The notes beneath the pieces were generated by a model, which had not been told where the DNA came from, did no database searches, and saw only the letters and a list, made by a program, of their open reading frames with translations. From a virus, in the IMG/VR virus record IMGVR_UViG_3300046542_000227, positions 203,321 through 267,320 of that record: a DNA stretch of 64,000 bases; one strand, written 5' to 3'. The position numbers and the translations under genes are program-made. Below are positions 25,076-34,305 of the stretch, piece after piece (the stretch's first letter is position 1; each line of letters opens with the position of its first letter).

Positions 25076-26134
25076 TTATTGCTGCGGAGTTGCCGCATTG
25101 GTTGGGAGGTCTACACGCAACACACCAGCTTTCTGTGTTTCGTAAGTCTGCTTGAATACCCACCACTCCAGCTCCATCGTCGATGGCTCGATGCGGGGGT
25201 AGGAACCTTTGTGGTTGAAGTACTCACGTTCCCATGGTTTCAACTTGACCATCTGGTTGTTACGGTTCTCATCACGCATGCCAGGATTGAAGTCCTGTTG
25301 CAGCTCGTTGAACTCGTAAATCAGAATGTGATCGTAATAAGTGAAGCCGACAGCTTTAAAGACGAAGGTGATGTTATCACCGACGCCAGCGAACGGGGTG
25401 TTGTTACCCGAGGCATCGAAGTCAGCGTGCTGGGATAAGCTTGCGGTAACCGGGTACGCAGCGCCACATGCAAACAGACGGGTCACGTAAGTCTTGGTCA
25501 CGTCCATAACCAAACGGTAGACGCGAGTGTTGTAGTCGATGACGTTGTACATCACGTTATCGGGATACGGCAGAATGCGCCCCTCACGGGCCAGACCTTG
25601 ATACCGCTCCCACATCAACAGCATGAATGTTATAGGGTCACCAATAAGGTTCTTAAAGGTGCATTGCAGGTCGAAGGTACCGTACATATACGGCACGTCA
25701 TCAACGTACGTATAGACCTCACGATACAACCCTGGGTCTGAACTAAACGTCCCCAGAGTGAAGTCTTCCCACCCTGAGATACTCACCAAGTTATTGCCCA
25801 ACAGGGGAATAAAAGGATTGAGTGGATCGACGTTCTCACAGGTCAAACCGCTACGATGGGCCTCAGGGTCCATGTAGGAGCGCAAGGCCCGCTGGATGCC
25901 GCTGGGGGCTTCCATGAGCAAGTTCTGCATCACCCGATCGATCTGTAAGTTATCGTATGACAAATTCAAATCGGGTTTCGTGAAGAACGTGAAGCCGTGG
26001 TTCTCTGTGTTCAGCTGAGTCGGCGAGAACCGGCCCACCATGTTGTTCCCGTACAACGTATCAGACAGAACCCGATCCGCAGGAGAAAACCCACTATTCT
26101 GTGTGATCTGATTTAGATAGTTCTCATATGACAT
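25076..26134 (-). CDS. Virion structural protein, 352 aa
   Basis: A beta-rich protein with many aromatic and Asn residues, probably a tail or baseplate component. No named motif is recognised. The start is taken at ATG 26134 (MSYENYLNQ), with GGTGTGCGAC just before it; a further in-frame start at 26146 has no better site. It is the first gene of a leftward pair with the 962-residue protein. A 32-base gap separates it from a divergent + strand structural gene at 26167. Confidence 0.75.
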   Translation of the reverse strand: MSYENYLNQITQNSGFSPADRVLSDTLYGNNMVGRFSPTQLNTENHGFTFFTKPDLNLSYDNLQIDRVMQNLLMEAPSGIQRALRSYMDPEAHRSGLTCENVDPLNPFIPLLGNNLVSISGWEDFTLGTFSSDPGLYREVYTYVDDVPYMYGTFDLQCTFKNLIGDPITFMLLMWERYQGLAREGRILPYPDNVMYNVIDYNTRVYRLVMDVTKTYVTRLFACGAAYPVTASLSQHADFDASGNNTPFAGVGDNITFVFKAVGFTYYDHILIYEFNELQQDFNPGMRDENRNNQMVKLKPWEREYFNHKGSYPRIEPSTMELEWWVFKQTYETQKAGVLRVDLPTNAATPQQ

Positions 26135-26166
26135 GTCGCACACCACTTGTGTAAAAGGAAAAAACC

Positions 26167-27330
26167 ATGCCGCTTCCCGCCGCTGCTATTCCACTCGCTA
26201 TGGCCGTCGCTAAAACGACTGGCGCGCAAATTGCTGGTAACGCTGCAACTACTCTGCTCGGGTCGCTGGTGTCTGCCGCACGTAACGGCACCGACATCAG
26301 TTCGTTGGCCGACCTGTCGCGCCCAGCGCGCGTTGAACCGCTGGTGCTGGTTGAACAAACCCTGCAGAACCAACCGTTCATGGAAAACGTAATGAAGATG
26401 GGTCTGACCCAATTCGCTGCGTACTACCTGCAAGCATTCAGCATGCTGATGAACGTCGGCCGTATCGAGACCCTCAAGGTCTTCGACAGCCTGAATCCGA
26501 ACCGCAACATGGGTATGGGTCAGGGTGCGTTGCTGCAAGGTACCGTGCTGTCCCAAGAAGACTTCGCGCATGGCTTGCCATCGCTGGAAGCTTATGATCG
26601 TCCAGCGGTTCCAGGCCTGATCGGTACTGTCTCGATTGAAGACGGTGACGACAATGCCAAGACCAACTACAGCGCCAAAGTCGACAAGCTGTACGAAGTC
26701 GAGAACCTGTCTGTTGGTAAGCTGATCAACGTCGAACTCAAGGACGGCGATCAAGTCGCCAAGATCCCTGTGCTGATCCGTCTGTTGGCCACCACGGTCA
26801 AGACCGATATCATGACACATATCTTTACCGCTGGCGGCCGCGACAGCTGGGGTGAGCGTTTCCAATTGGCCCGCGCTGGCATGATCCGTCCGATCCGTGA
26901 CCTGATCTTCGGCATCGATCTGATCGACGAACACCGCCGTGCTTTGATGAACGATACCAGCGGTGCCTACAAGGCCATCACTGACCGTCGTCGCAACAAC
27001 GTCAAGAAGGCAGCCCTGTCCGGCGTGGTTTCTGCAGCCGATGCTTCGAACATCGCTGTGATCACCAAAGAAACCGCCAAGCTCATCGGCACCAAGCTGT
27101 ACGGCAAGCTCGACAACACTGCTGTGCGTGAGCGCGTCTTCAACAACAGCTACCTGCTGCTACTGATCGTCGTTGACGAGCAGTACGAACAAGTCACCGT
27201 CTATCACCGCGGTCTGGAAATCCCGAGCAAGTATTCTTTCAAGGAAATCGCTGGTTCCGAGAAAGGTCGCGGTCAGGATATCACCGAGGTGTACAAGATG
27301 ATCCTCGGCGCCATGGGCTCGAACATCTGA
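26167..27330 (+). CDS. Virion protein with hydrophobic N-terminus, 387 aa
   Basis: The first ~45 residues are Ala-rich and hydrophobic (AAAIPLAMAVAKTTG...TTLLGSLVSAA), like a membrane-active or amphipathic segment, followed by a soluble alpha/beta body. VLSQEDF (S-Q-E near residue 128) and TVSIED are potential prohead-protease sites. Codon use is strongly biased, as in the capsid gene, which suggests abundant expression. AAGGAAAAAACC precedes ATG 26167. It starts a three-gene + strand run to 28783. Function unknown; a capsid or internal virion protein is likely. Confidence 0.7.
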   Translation: MPLPAAAIPLAMAVAKTTGAQIAGNAATTLLGSLVSAARNGTDISSLADLSRPARVEPLVLVEQTLQNQPFMENVMKMGLTQFAAYYLQAFSMLMNVGRIETLKVFDSLNPNRNMGMGQGALLQGTVLSQEDFAHGLPSLEAYDRPAVPGLIGTVSIEDGDDNAKTNYSAKVDKLYEVENLSVGKLINVELKDGDQVAKIPVLIRLLATTVKTDIMTHIFTAGGRDSWGERFQLARAGMIRPIRDLIFGIDLIDEHRRALMNDTSGAYKAITDRRRNNVKKAALSGVVSAADASNIAVITKETAKLIGTKLYGKLDNTAVRERVFNNSYLLLLIVVDEQYEQVTVYHRGLEIPSKYSFKEIAGSEKGRGQDITEVYKMILGAMGSNI

Positions 27331-27347
27331 ATAAGGGCTGAACCAGA

Positions 27348-28259
27348 ATGAACTCGATTATTGAATACCTGAAGTCCCTGGTGCCATCGGCCGAGCGTCG
27401 TGAGATGCTCAGTGCTCTGTCGGCCTTGCGTGACGAACACAACGACACGCTGATGCCTGTTGTGAACGAATACCGTGAGCTGCTGGGTGACCACCAGTTC
27501 AAGTCCATGCTGTACAAGAACTTCGAGATTCGTCTGCGTCGTCACGTACAGTTCCAACAGCCGGCGATCACCTTGGTTATCAAGGCTATCGAAAACCTGC
27601 AGTCGGTGTTCCCGTTCCTGGAAAAAGAAATCCAGAGCAACTTCGGTCCACAGATCGCAACCGCCAGCCTGACCTACGACAGCGTTAACGTTCTGCGTTA
27701 CCTGGACTCGGTAGCCTTCTATATCCGCTACGCTCGCAAGTTTCTACTTAAGGTAGTAGCCGACGAAGCATCCGCTATCGGCGGCACCAAGCCGGATTGG
27801 GTTCGTGGCGAACTCGATTACCTCGACAACAACCTCGACAACTTCGCCGGTCTGTTGACTGCGATGTTGAAATCGGAAGGCGAGCTGCGCGCTACCTTCC
27901 GTAAGGTTTCGACTGCTATGGTCGATGAAGCTACCAGCGACCTCGCGATGAAGTCCCTGGGCAACGAGAAGATCGACCCGATGAAACTGGCCAACTTCTC
28001 TCCGCAGAAGAACTGGCTGATGTCCTTCGGCAAGATGCTCGCTGAATGGCAAGTCGGTCGCTATCGCGCCGGTAAGGAAGACCTCGCGGCTCTGCAGATG
28101 CGTCTGCAAGAAATGCGTGAGCTGCAATCGAGCGGTAAGGCTAGCCCGGTTGTACAGGGTCAGATCAAGAAGCTTGAAGATCGTATCGGCAAGCTCGACG
28201 CCAAACTCAACGAGATCGAAGAAGAAGCTCGTGATGACCGTGGGATGGCCTCCGTATGA
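27348..28259 (+). CDS. Probable virion protein with C-terminal coiled coil, 303 aa
   Basis: A mostly helical, charged protein. Residues ~235-300 have heptad-like patterning (ALQMRLQEMRELQ, then KKLEDRIGKLDAKLNEIEEE), which indicates a coiled coil. AAGGGCTG lies 8 bases before ATG 27348. Its stop overlaps the next gene (ATGA), so the two are coupled. Biased codons match its neighbours. Function not recognised. Confidence 0.7.
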   Translation: MNSIIEYLKSLVPSAERREMLSALSALRDEHNDTLMPVVNEYRELLGDHQFKSMLYKNFEIRLRRHVQFQQPAITLVIKAIENLQSVFPFLEKEIQSNFGPQIATASLTYDSVNVLRYLDSVAFYIRYARKFLLKVVADEASAIGGTKPDWVRGELDYLDNNLDNFAGLLTAMLKSEGELRATFRKVSTAMVDEATSDLAMKSLGNEKIDPMKLANFSPQKNWLMSFGKMLAEWQVGRYRAGKEDLAALQMRLQEMRELQSSGKASPVVQGQIKKLEDRIGKLDAKLNEIEEEARDDRGMASV

Positions 28260-28783
28260 TCATGCCCAACGCAGTCAAGGAACATCGCGGTAACCCAGGT
28301 TACCATGGCGGTCAAGCTGACTCGTTGCCTGTATCTGCTTTCCGTGATGGGCAACGCGATGTTGTTGCCCTTTACCAAGAATTCACAGGTCCAGGTGCAC
28401 AGGTCAATAACTGGGAATTCCGTAAGAAGGTAATCAAGCTGGCCTACCGCTTGTTCACTGGACGGACCAACTGGTTTATCGGCATCGACGACGACCGTAG
28501 CGTACAGCAGTACAACTACGAGTTCATTCTCGACACCGTGCGCTACATCGCCACCGGCAGTCGCCGCATCAGCATCCACAGCTGGCCAGACCTCATCGGT
28601 CACAACCAGCCAGGGTTTATCCGCAAGGAACACTCTGAAGTGCGGAACCTGTTTAAAGACCTGGCTCTGTCGAATGACATGGTCACGTTGATCCAGCGCT
28701 GGTGCGCACAGAAGGGTGGGGTTGATGATCTCATGTTGACCCTGAACATCCTCTTCGGCGATCGTGTCGTACAGGTCGATTGA
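28256..28783 (+). CDS. Hypothetical protein, 175 aa
   Basis: Unknown, soluble, with a His- and Gly-containing basic start and a folded body that has W/Y-rich helices (RTNWFIGIDDDR). It starts at ATG 28256, which overlaps the previous stop, or at ATG 28262; nothing in the sequence decides. It ends the 26167-28783 run and is closed by a terminator. Confidence 0.65.
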   Translation: MIMPNAVKEHRGNPGYHGGQADSLPVSAFRDGQRDVVALYQEFTGPGAQVNNWEFRKKVIKLAYRLFTGRTNWFIGIDDDRSVQQYNYEFILDTVRYIATGSRRISIHSWPDLIGHNQPGFIRKEHSEVRNLFKDLALSNDMVTLIQRWCAQKGGVDDLMLTLNILFGDRVVQVD

Positions 28784-28787
28784 TTAA

Positions 28788-28805
28788 GGGTGGGTTCGCC
28801 CACCC
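28788..28805 (+). terminator. TTCG-loop terminator
   Basis: GGGTGGG (28788-28794), TTCG loop, CCCACCC (28799-28805), then CTTTATTT. Confidence 0.8.
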
Positions 28806-28824
28806 CTTTATTTAGGAACTCGCT

Positions 28825-30096
28825 ATGAACAAGCTGGGTCGTTACATTGAACGCGTCTCGAATGAAGACGCTGAGAATGCAGAGATGGATCTGCAAAAGG
28901 ATCAGGTAGCCGCTGTTGGCGCTGAGCCTGAAGCTCTCGATGAAGTCGAGGCTGATGAACTGGTCACCCCAGAGCCAAGTGCGGACAATGTCCGTGCTGA
29001 ACTCGAAGAAACCCGCGACATCCAGGAATCGCTGGAGCACTTTCAGGTTATCCTGAAAGAAGCTGCTGATCGTGGCGGTCTGCGCCCTGAAGAAGGCGTG
29101 ATGTTCCAGACCTCGATGGAACATTTCAACAAGCGTCTGGGTATCCAGCCTAAAGTAACACTGGGTATGGAAGACTTCGGCGGTACCATGTCCCGTGCTA
29201 AGGCCACCACCATCTCCCAAGAAGACCTCGGTGAGAAGGCTAAAGCGGCCGTCAAGAAGATCATGGAACTGCTGAAGAAATTGGCAGAGTTCGTGAAAGA
29301 AGCCGTTGCGCGTTTCGATGGACAAGGTGCTAAGGTCGCTGAGATCTGCACTAAGCTGAAGCAAAACTTCCGTATGTTCGTCACCGGCCAAGTCATGTAT
29401 GAGAGCGACAAGTTCACTCGGATCACCGAGAAAGACTTGCGTCGCCCTGAAATGCTGATGCAGGGTAACGAATGGGTGCATGATCTGTGCATCGACTTCC
29501 GTAGCGCTGTCACCGGTATACTACCGGCATGCAAGACATTCGCGATGTCTGAAGGTACCGATGCAGACCTGCGGGAATTCCAGGAACGGTTCAATATCCA
29601 ATGGGGTAAAGACCACCCATTCCGCCTAGCGTTCAGTGGTGTTGAAGAAATCACGTTGTCTTCGGCTGCGCAAGCACGCTATAAAGAAGATCCACGTGGC
29701 AGCATCTCCGCCATGCAACATCGCATCGATACCGTTATCGAAGGCGAACCGACTCCAATCAAGGCAGAGTTCAGCAAAGCTGAATTTGCAACCCTGTTGG
29801 CGAAAACGGAGAAGTTGAACGATGCGGTGCGTAAAACCAGCGCCGTGTTCAATAACATCCGTGGTGACATCACCAAGCTGGGCCAAGCGTCCATGGGTGC
29901 GAAGAACAATACTGCTGGCTTGATCTTGGCGGGTACCATGCAGTACATCGTCGAGCTGTTGGACGGCGATGTGTTCCGTTTGTTCGAATACATCAACCGT
30001 GCCCGCTCTGAAGTTGGGTACGCTTTGATGGGTATCGGCAAAGAGTTCGGTGGCGCCCGAGAGCAAGACTCGGTTAGTGTTGTTAATAAACGTTAA
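28825..30096 (+). CDS. Inner-body-like virion protein with S-N-E leader
   Basis: A 423-residue protein. It begins MNKLGRYIERVSNEDAE, a leader shared almost word for word with the next gene and with 32831. VSNE (S-x-E) is followed by an acidic region to about residue 60. A second site, TISQEDLG near residue 127, is followed by an amphipathic helix (VKKIMELLKKLAEFVKEAV) and a helical body. In phiKZ, internal capsid proteins are cut by the prohead protease after S/A/G-x-E, so removal of this leader on assembly is expected. AGGAACTCGCT precedes ATG 28825. It is a tandem paralog of the next gene. Confidence 0.75.
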   Translation: MNKLGRYIERVSNEDAENAEMDLQKDQVAAVGAEPEALDEVEADELVTPEPSADNVRAELEETRDIQESLEHFQVILKEAADRGGLRPEEGVMFQTSMEHFNKRLGIQPKVTLGMEDFGGTMSRAKATTISQEDLGEKAKAAVKKIMELLKKLAEFVKEAVARFDGQGAKVAEICTKLKQNFRMFVTGQVMYESDKFTRITEKDLRRPEMLMQGNEWVHDLCIDFRSAVTGILPACKTFAMSEGTDADLREFQERFNIQWGKDHPFRLAFSGVEEITLSSAAQARYKEDPRGSISAMQHRIDTVIEGEPTPIKAEFSKAEFATLLAKTEKLNDAVRKTSAVFNNIRGDITKLGQASMGAKNNTAGLILAGTMQYIVELLDGDVFRLFEYINRARSEVGYALMGIGKEFGGAREQDSVSVVNKR

Positions 30097-30112
30097 TCTG
30101 TAACCATTAATG

Positions 30113-30132
30113 GCGCCGTCGTGAGACGGCGC
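30113..30132 (+). terminator. GTGA-loop terminator
   Basis: GCGCCGTC (30113-30120), GTGA loop, GACGGCGC (30125-30132), then TGTTATGAGGAG. The following ribosome site is within 15 bases of the hairpin. Confidence 0.7.
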
Positions 30133-30149
30133 TGTTATGAGGAGTTGTG

Positions 30150-31424
30150 ATGAATAAGCTGGGTCGTTACATTGAAAAGGTGTCGGTAGAAGACGCCACC
30201 ACCACCGATGTGGAAATCAAAGAAACTCAAGGCGTCGGCTCTGAGCCAGAAGAGATCAAAGATATCGAAGCCGATTGCTTGGTTGATGCAGAACCCGAGC
30301 ACGACATCGAGAAATCGCAGATCATCGAACTGACCGACATCAAGCATTCGCTGGAACAATACAGCGAACTGTTGCGTGCATCCGCTGACCGTGGTGGTCT
30401 GCGTGCTGGTGAAGCTGCTCTGTTGGCTGCTGGCGTTAACTTCTGCCGTAAGCGTGCTGGTATCACCGGTGTGGGCGAAGGCGTCTCCGTGGAAGACTTC
30501 GGTAGCGTGCCTAATGCACGTGCCACCAAGGTGTCTCTGGAAGCCATCGATATCGACGTCAAGGCTGTCATGGCCAAGATTGCCGAGGTGATCAAGAAGT
30601 TGATCGAACGTGGCAAAGCGATGATTGTTGAGTTCGACCTGCAGAGCACCAAGGTCGGTCAGATTGCTCAAGCTGCTAAAGACGGCTTGAACAAGTGGCG
30701 TACCGGTGAGCTGACCATCGATACGTCACTCAGCGTCGTTATCACCAAAGACGACCTGAAGTCGCAAGGCTTGGCTGGCTTGAAAGAGACGTCCGTATGG
30801 GTTGGTGGTTTGCTCGGTGCGTTCGAAACCCAAGTTTCTGCTACCATGAAAGTATTCATGGGTGTGGTCGCTGATCCGAAATCCGCTGACCTGGCCACGT
30901 ACAAAGCCGACATACGCGCGATCTGGGCGGAGGGTAGTCCACTGCGTACGATGATTAAAGGCGACACGCATAAGTTCAGCGGCTCGTTGTCGTGGGAATT
31001 GGTCCATAAACCAAACTCGACGTCGGCAGTCATGGCATACATGCCTGATCTGAAGACGGACTACGATCACACGAATCGCCAGACAATCACCATGAACAAG
31101 GCTGAGTTCAAAGCGTTGGTGGACACCACCTTCACGATGAACCTACAGACGCGCAAGAACTCCCAAGCATACACTGCGGCCATGGCCCATGTGAAAAGCT
31201 TGAGTGATGTGGTGGGTAAAGCCGGTGAGCACCAGATCCTCTTCGCTCTGCGTAGTGACATCATGGATATCACTGACATGCTCAACACTGACATCGCTGA
31301 AGCCATCCGTGTGTCGGTGCGTATCCGTAACGCATTGGGTCGCTTTATCCTAGGCGTGGGCCAAGAGTTCGATAAGAGCCAGGGTACGCGTGATGTTGGT
31401 AGCGATGCTAACGCTGTAACTTAA
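30150..31424 (+). CDS. Inner-body-like virion protein, tandem paralog
   Basis: A 424-residue protein. It begins MNKLGRYIEKVSVEDAT, with S-V-E at residues 12-14, then an acidic stretch. KHSLEQYSELLRASADRGGL matches the equivalent place in the previous gene. GVSVEDFG and KVSLEAID are further S-x-E sites, followed by an amphipathic helix (MAKIAEVIKKLIERGKAMI). It probably arose by tandem duplication and then diverged, and is a likely internal capsid protein processed at assembly. ATG 30150 follows GAGGAGTTGTG; the GTG at 30147 is inside that site. Confidence 0.75.
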   Translation: MNKLGRYIEKVSVEDATTTDVEIKETQGVGSEPEEIKDIEADCLVDAEPEHDIEKSQIIELTDIKHSLEQYSELLRASADRGGLRAGEAALLAAGVNFCRKRAGITGVGEGVSVEDFGSVPNARATKVSLEAIDIDVKAVMAKIAEVIKKLIERGKAMIVEFDLQSTKVGQIAQAAKDGLNKWRTGELTIDTSLSVVITKDDLKSQGLAGLKETSVWVGGLLGAFETQVSATMKVFMGVVADPKSADLATYKADIRAIWAEGSPLRTMIKGDTHKFSGSLSWELVHKPNSTSAVMAYMPDLKTDYDHTNRQTITMNKAEFKALVDTTFTMNLQTRKNSQAYTAAMAHVKSLSDVVGKAGEHQILFALRSDIMDITDMLNTDIAEAIRVSVRIRNALGRFILGVGQEFDKSQGTRDVGSDANAVT

Positions 31425-31433
31425 CGGCATAAA

Positions 31434-31449
31434 GGCGCCTTCGGGCGCC
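31434..31449 (+). terminator. TTCG-loop terminator
   Basis: GGCGCC, TTCG loop, GGCGCC (31434-31449), flanked by GGCATAAA and CTTATGTTTG. Confidence 0.75.
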
Positions 31450-31478
31450 CTTATGTTTGTCTGCCCATGGAGGTGCGT

Positions 31479-32726
31479 ATGACCGACCTTTTGCTGCAAG
31501 GCTTAGAGGTACCTGAAGACACCCGCTACGTGATGACGGGTGACTCGGATATCGAGAAGCTGCACAACCGTTTGAACCCACCGGGTGTACTCGGTGTGGC
31601 TGCCAGTTTCTTTGGCGGTATGAACACCGGCTATTACTCCGGTGAAGACTTCAATACACTGTCTGACGAAGAGTTAGGCAACAACGCCAAGTACATCGCT
31701 GATCTGTTGTCGGTTGACGATGAGAACGCCATGAGCGTGCTGCGCTTGGTGGATAGTGCTGAGGAATTCGAAGCCCATCCGATTGATGTAGACCTCCTGC
31801 AACTGGAGATCTCGCAAGAGGACATGGCGGCGACTAGCCTTAAGGCACTGAAGACTATCTTGGGTTGGACTAAGTCCGTCGCTAAGCAGCTCTTCAACGA
31901 GATGACCAACATGGAGCTGGTAGCCCGCTACCTGTCGTTCCATGCGGCAAACATTCAGACCTTGGCCAAAGACCGTCGTGGTACCACGGCGTTCAGCAAT
32001 AGCGCACCACTGATCGTCAACACCCGGATTGCTAACCTGTCGGTTCGTTATAACCCGGTTAAGGACGTGGCCAGTTTGTTGATGGCGTTGCGTACCCTGA
32101 GTGTAACTACTAAGGGCTACTACGCTTACAACAACGATGACCTGTTGAAGATCATCGACCGTCTGCCATCCCTCCTCGGTGATGCGGATAATCTGGAGTC
32201 GGCTATCTCTGGTGTGAGTCCTGCGAAGCTGTTGCGTAACGGCAGTTTCTTCCCAGGTCAAGACACCGGCGTGCAAGTCTCTGGGCATCTGTTGGGTTGC
32301 CATCGTCTGAGTGTTAAGACTCAAGACGGTGTCGGCATGCTGGACCAACGTTACACCGTGCGACTGATTCCTTCTGATCTGTCACCTCGTCCGCTCCCTG
32401 AGAAGATCGAGTTCCCACGCTTCACTATCCAAGCCATGGATCAGGTATTGAATCTGGTGCAGGATCTGGCCAACTTTCTACAGGAAGTCAATACCCCGAT
32501 GATTCGTCAACGGCGTATGGCTCGACTGGAGCGTCTGGGTCTGATCACCAACCGAGTTGCCAAAGAGATTGAGAGTGGCAACTTCGATGCTGAGCGTCAC
32601 CGCAAAGTGATCGCTGTAGTGAATCAGTACAACGACTGGATCACGAGTCCGTATAAGGAATTGTATGGTTTAGTATGTCGGGATCTGAGAGCAGTACTCA
32701 ACGTATGTGAGTTGAATGCTCAATAA
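31479..32726 (+). CDS. Inner-body-like virion protein, 415 aa
   Basis: A protein with an acidic first ~100 residues and then EISQEDMAAT (S-Q-E near residue 106), followed by an amphipathic helix (LKALKTILGWTKSVAKQLFN) and a helical body. It lacks the MNKLGRYI leader of its neighbours but has the same S-x-E plus helix layout. GGAGGTGCGT gives a strong ribosome site for ATG 31479; the ATG at 31467 lies before that site. Probably an internal virion protein. Confidence 0.7.
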   Translation: MTDLLLQGLEVPEDTRYVMTGDSDIEKLHNRLNPPGVLGVAASFFGGMNTGYYSGEDFNTLSDEELGNNAKYIADLLSVDDENAMSVLRLVDSAEEFEAHPIDVDLLQLEISQEDMAATSLKALKTILGWTKSVAKQLFNEMTNMELVARYLSFHAANIQTLAKDRRGTTAFSNSAPLIVNTRIANLSVRYNPVKDVASLLMALRTLSVTTKGYYAYNNDDLLKIIDRLPSLLGDADNLESAISGVSPAKLLRNGSFFPGQDTGVQVSGHLLGCHRLSVKTQDGVGMLDQRYTVRLIPSDLSPRPLPEKIEFPRFTIQAMDQVLNLVQDLANFLQEVNTPMIRQRRMARLERLGLITNRVAKEIESGNFDAERHRKVIAVVNQYNDWITSPYKELYGLVCRDLRAVLNVCELNAQ

Positions 32727-32830
32727 TTTGCGAATCATATAGGCTAAGTGCCACGCATCTTAGTCATTCCTAACCGGCTAAGCTGATCCCCTAGCTGGCA
32801 ATCTTCTGTACAGAAAAAAGGTTGAACAAC

Positions 32831-34213
32831 ATGAGCAAGCTGCAATCGTACCTCCTGCGCGTTTCGAACGAAGACGCCGAAGCAGAACAAGCGGCCCTGG
32901 AGCCGGAAATCGTCGAGCAGGCTGAAATCGAACAGGAACAAGAACTCGAAGTTCCTGAGCCTGATGCCGAAATCACTCCAGAAATCGTCGAAGACGCCGA
33001 GTTCGAATCCGAGCAGGCCACCGAAGAACTGGAAGAGCTGCCGGCCGCTATCGAAGAAGGCACCGAAGTCGAAGACATGGTCTCCGACGAAATCACCTCG
33101 ATCGAAGAATTCGTCCAGGTAATGCGCCACGGCGTTCGCACCAAGGCGTTCTCCCCACAGACCGCTGCTCTGGCTCAACAGCGCCTGACCCGTCTGGCCG
33201 GCCTGTTCGGCGACGAAGGCACCGGCAAGGCTTCCCTGGAAAACTTCAACGGCGACAGCCTGGGCGAGTTCTACAACGTTTCGATCGAAGCCTTCGAAGG
33301 TTTCGCCAAGCGTCTGAGCGACACCCTGTCCGGCGCTGCCTACAAGCTGGCTGAAAAGCTGAAGCTGAAGTGGAACGTGGAAACCTACGCCAAGTACGCT
33401 GCTGAAATGAACGCTAAGGCGGATGCCATCCTGGCCGCCGAAGGCAAGCCTGAGCCAGTTACCCTCAAGGGTAAGCACGTGGCCTGGGACTTCCAGATCG
33501 GTAAGGAATTCGACGGCAATATCCTGGGTCAACTGACCAAAGACATGCGCTTCATGTCTGGCGAAGGCTCGGCCCTGATCAAAGGCACCGACGCATACCT
33601 GAAAGGCATCATTGCCATTCTGGAAGAAGGCGTTAAAGAAGGCGGTAAGGGCAAGACCGGCGACATCACTGCCAAGGTCCTGCAGCTCAAGCGTCCTGTT
33701 GACATCCTGTCGGCAGGTGCTTTCAACGGCGCAATGTGCGGCGGCCTGAAGTTCGCCAAAATCGAAAGCAAGGGCAAAGAGGGCGACAACCGCAGCAACT
33801 ACAAGGACATCGTCCGCTCGGCTCTGCCTCGTGTCGACGGCGACGGCTGGAAAGGCGAAGCGGCTGACATCCAACTGGACAAAGCCGGTGCTGACAAAAT
33901 TGCCAAGCTGTGCAAAACCTACACCGCTCTGGCGCTGAAGATTGCTAACGGCTCGGCGTTGAAGTCGGTAGAAGAATACTACCAGAACATCGGTAACGTG
34001 CAGAAGCGTGTACGCGGCGGTGCCAACTCCACTTCCTGGGGTGAGAACAAGGATCTGAACATCGTGGCCGCTGGCCTGATGAACTTGGGTGAGCAGCAGT
34101 TCACTCTGCTCTTCACCCTGTGCCACACCATGTTCGACACCATTGGTAGCGCCCTGCACACCGCTGAAAAGGCCTGCGTTAAAGGCGGCTCCAAAGCGGC
34201 AGCTGCCGAGTAA
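32831..34213 (+). CDS. Abundant inner-body-like virion protein with S-N-E leader
   Basis: A 460-residue protein. It begins MSKLQSYLLRVSNEDAEAE, the third copy of the shared leader with S-N-E. The next ~75 residues are extremely Glu-rich. ASLENFNG and VSIEAFEG (S-x-E) follow, then a helical, Lys/Ala-rich body ending KGGSKAAAAE. Codons are nearly all C- or G-ending, the strongest bias in the window together with the capsid gene, so this should be one of the most abundant proteins. It is likely a major internal capsid protein. ATG 32831 follows AAAAAAGG; the in-frame TTG at 32822 lies at the site itself. Confidence 0.75.
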   Translation: MSKLQSYLLRVSNEDAEAEQAALEPEIVEQAEIEQEQELEVPEPDAEITPEIVEDAEFESEQATEELEELPAAIEEGTEVEDMVSDEITSIEEFVQVMRHGVRTKAFSPQTAALAQQRLTRLAGLFGDEGTGKASLENFNGDSLGEFYNVSIEAFEGFAKRLSDTLSGAAYKLAEKLKLKWNVETYAKYAAEMNAKADAILAAEGKPEPVTLKGKHVAWDFQIGKEFDGNILGQLTKDMRFMSGEGSALIKGTDAYLKGIIAILEEGVKEGGKGKTGDITAKVLQLKRPVDILSAGAFNGAMCGGLKFAKIESKGKEGDNRSNYKDIVRSALPRVDGDGWKGEAADIQLDKAGADKIAKLCKTYTALALKIANGSALKSVEEYYQNIGNVQKRVRGGANSTSWGENKDLNIVAAGLMNLGEQQFTLLFTLCHTMFDTIGSALHTAEKACVKGGSKAAAAE

Positions 34214-34230
34214 TCGGTCAGTAGCTTAAA

Positions 34231-34258
34231 CATAAAGGGGCCTTCGGGTCCCTTTATG
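34231..34258 (+). terminator. TTCG-loop terminator with CATA/TATG stem
   Basis: CATAAAGGGGCC pairs with GGTCCCTTTATG (one G-T pair) around TTCG. Here the CATA/TATG flanks are clearly part of the stem. Confidence 0.8.
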
Positions 34259-34305
34259 CCGTCTTGCCCTGATCTTATAGACAGACTTTGAACGAGGATC
34301 AGACC

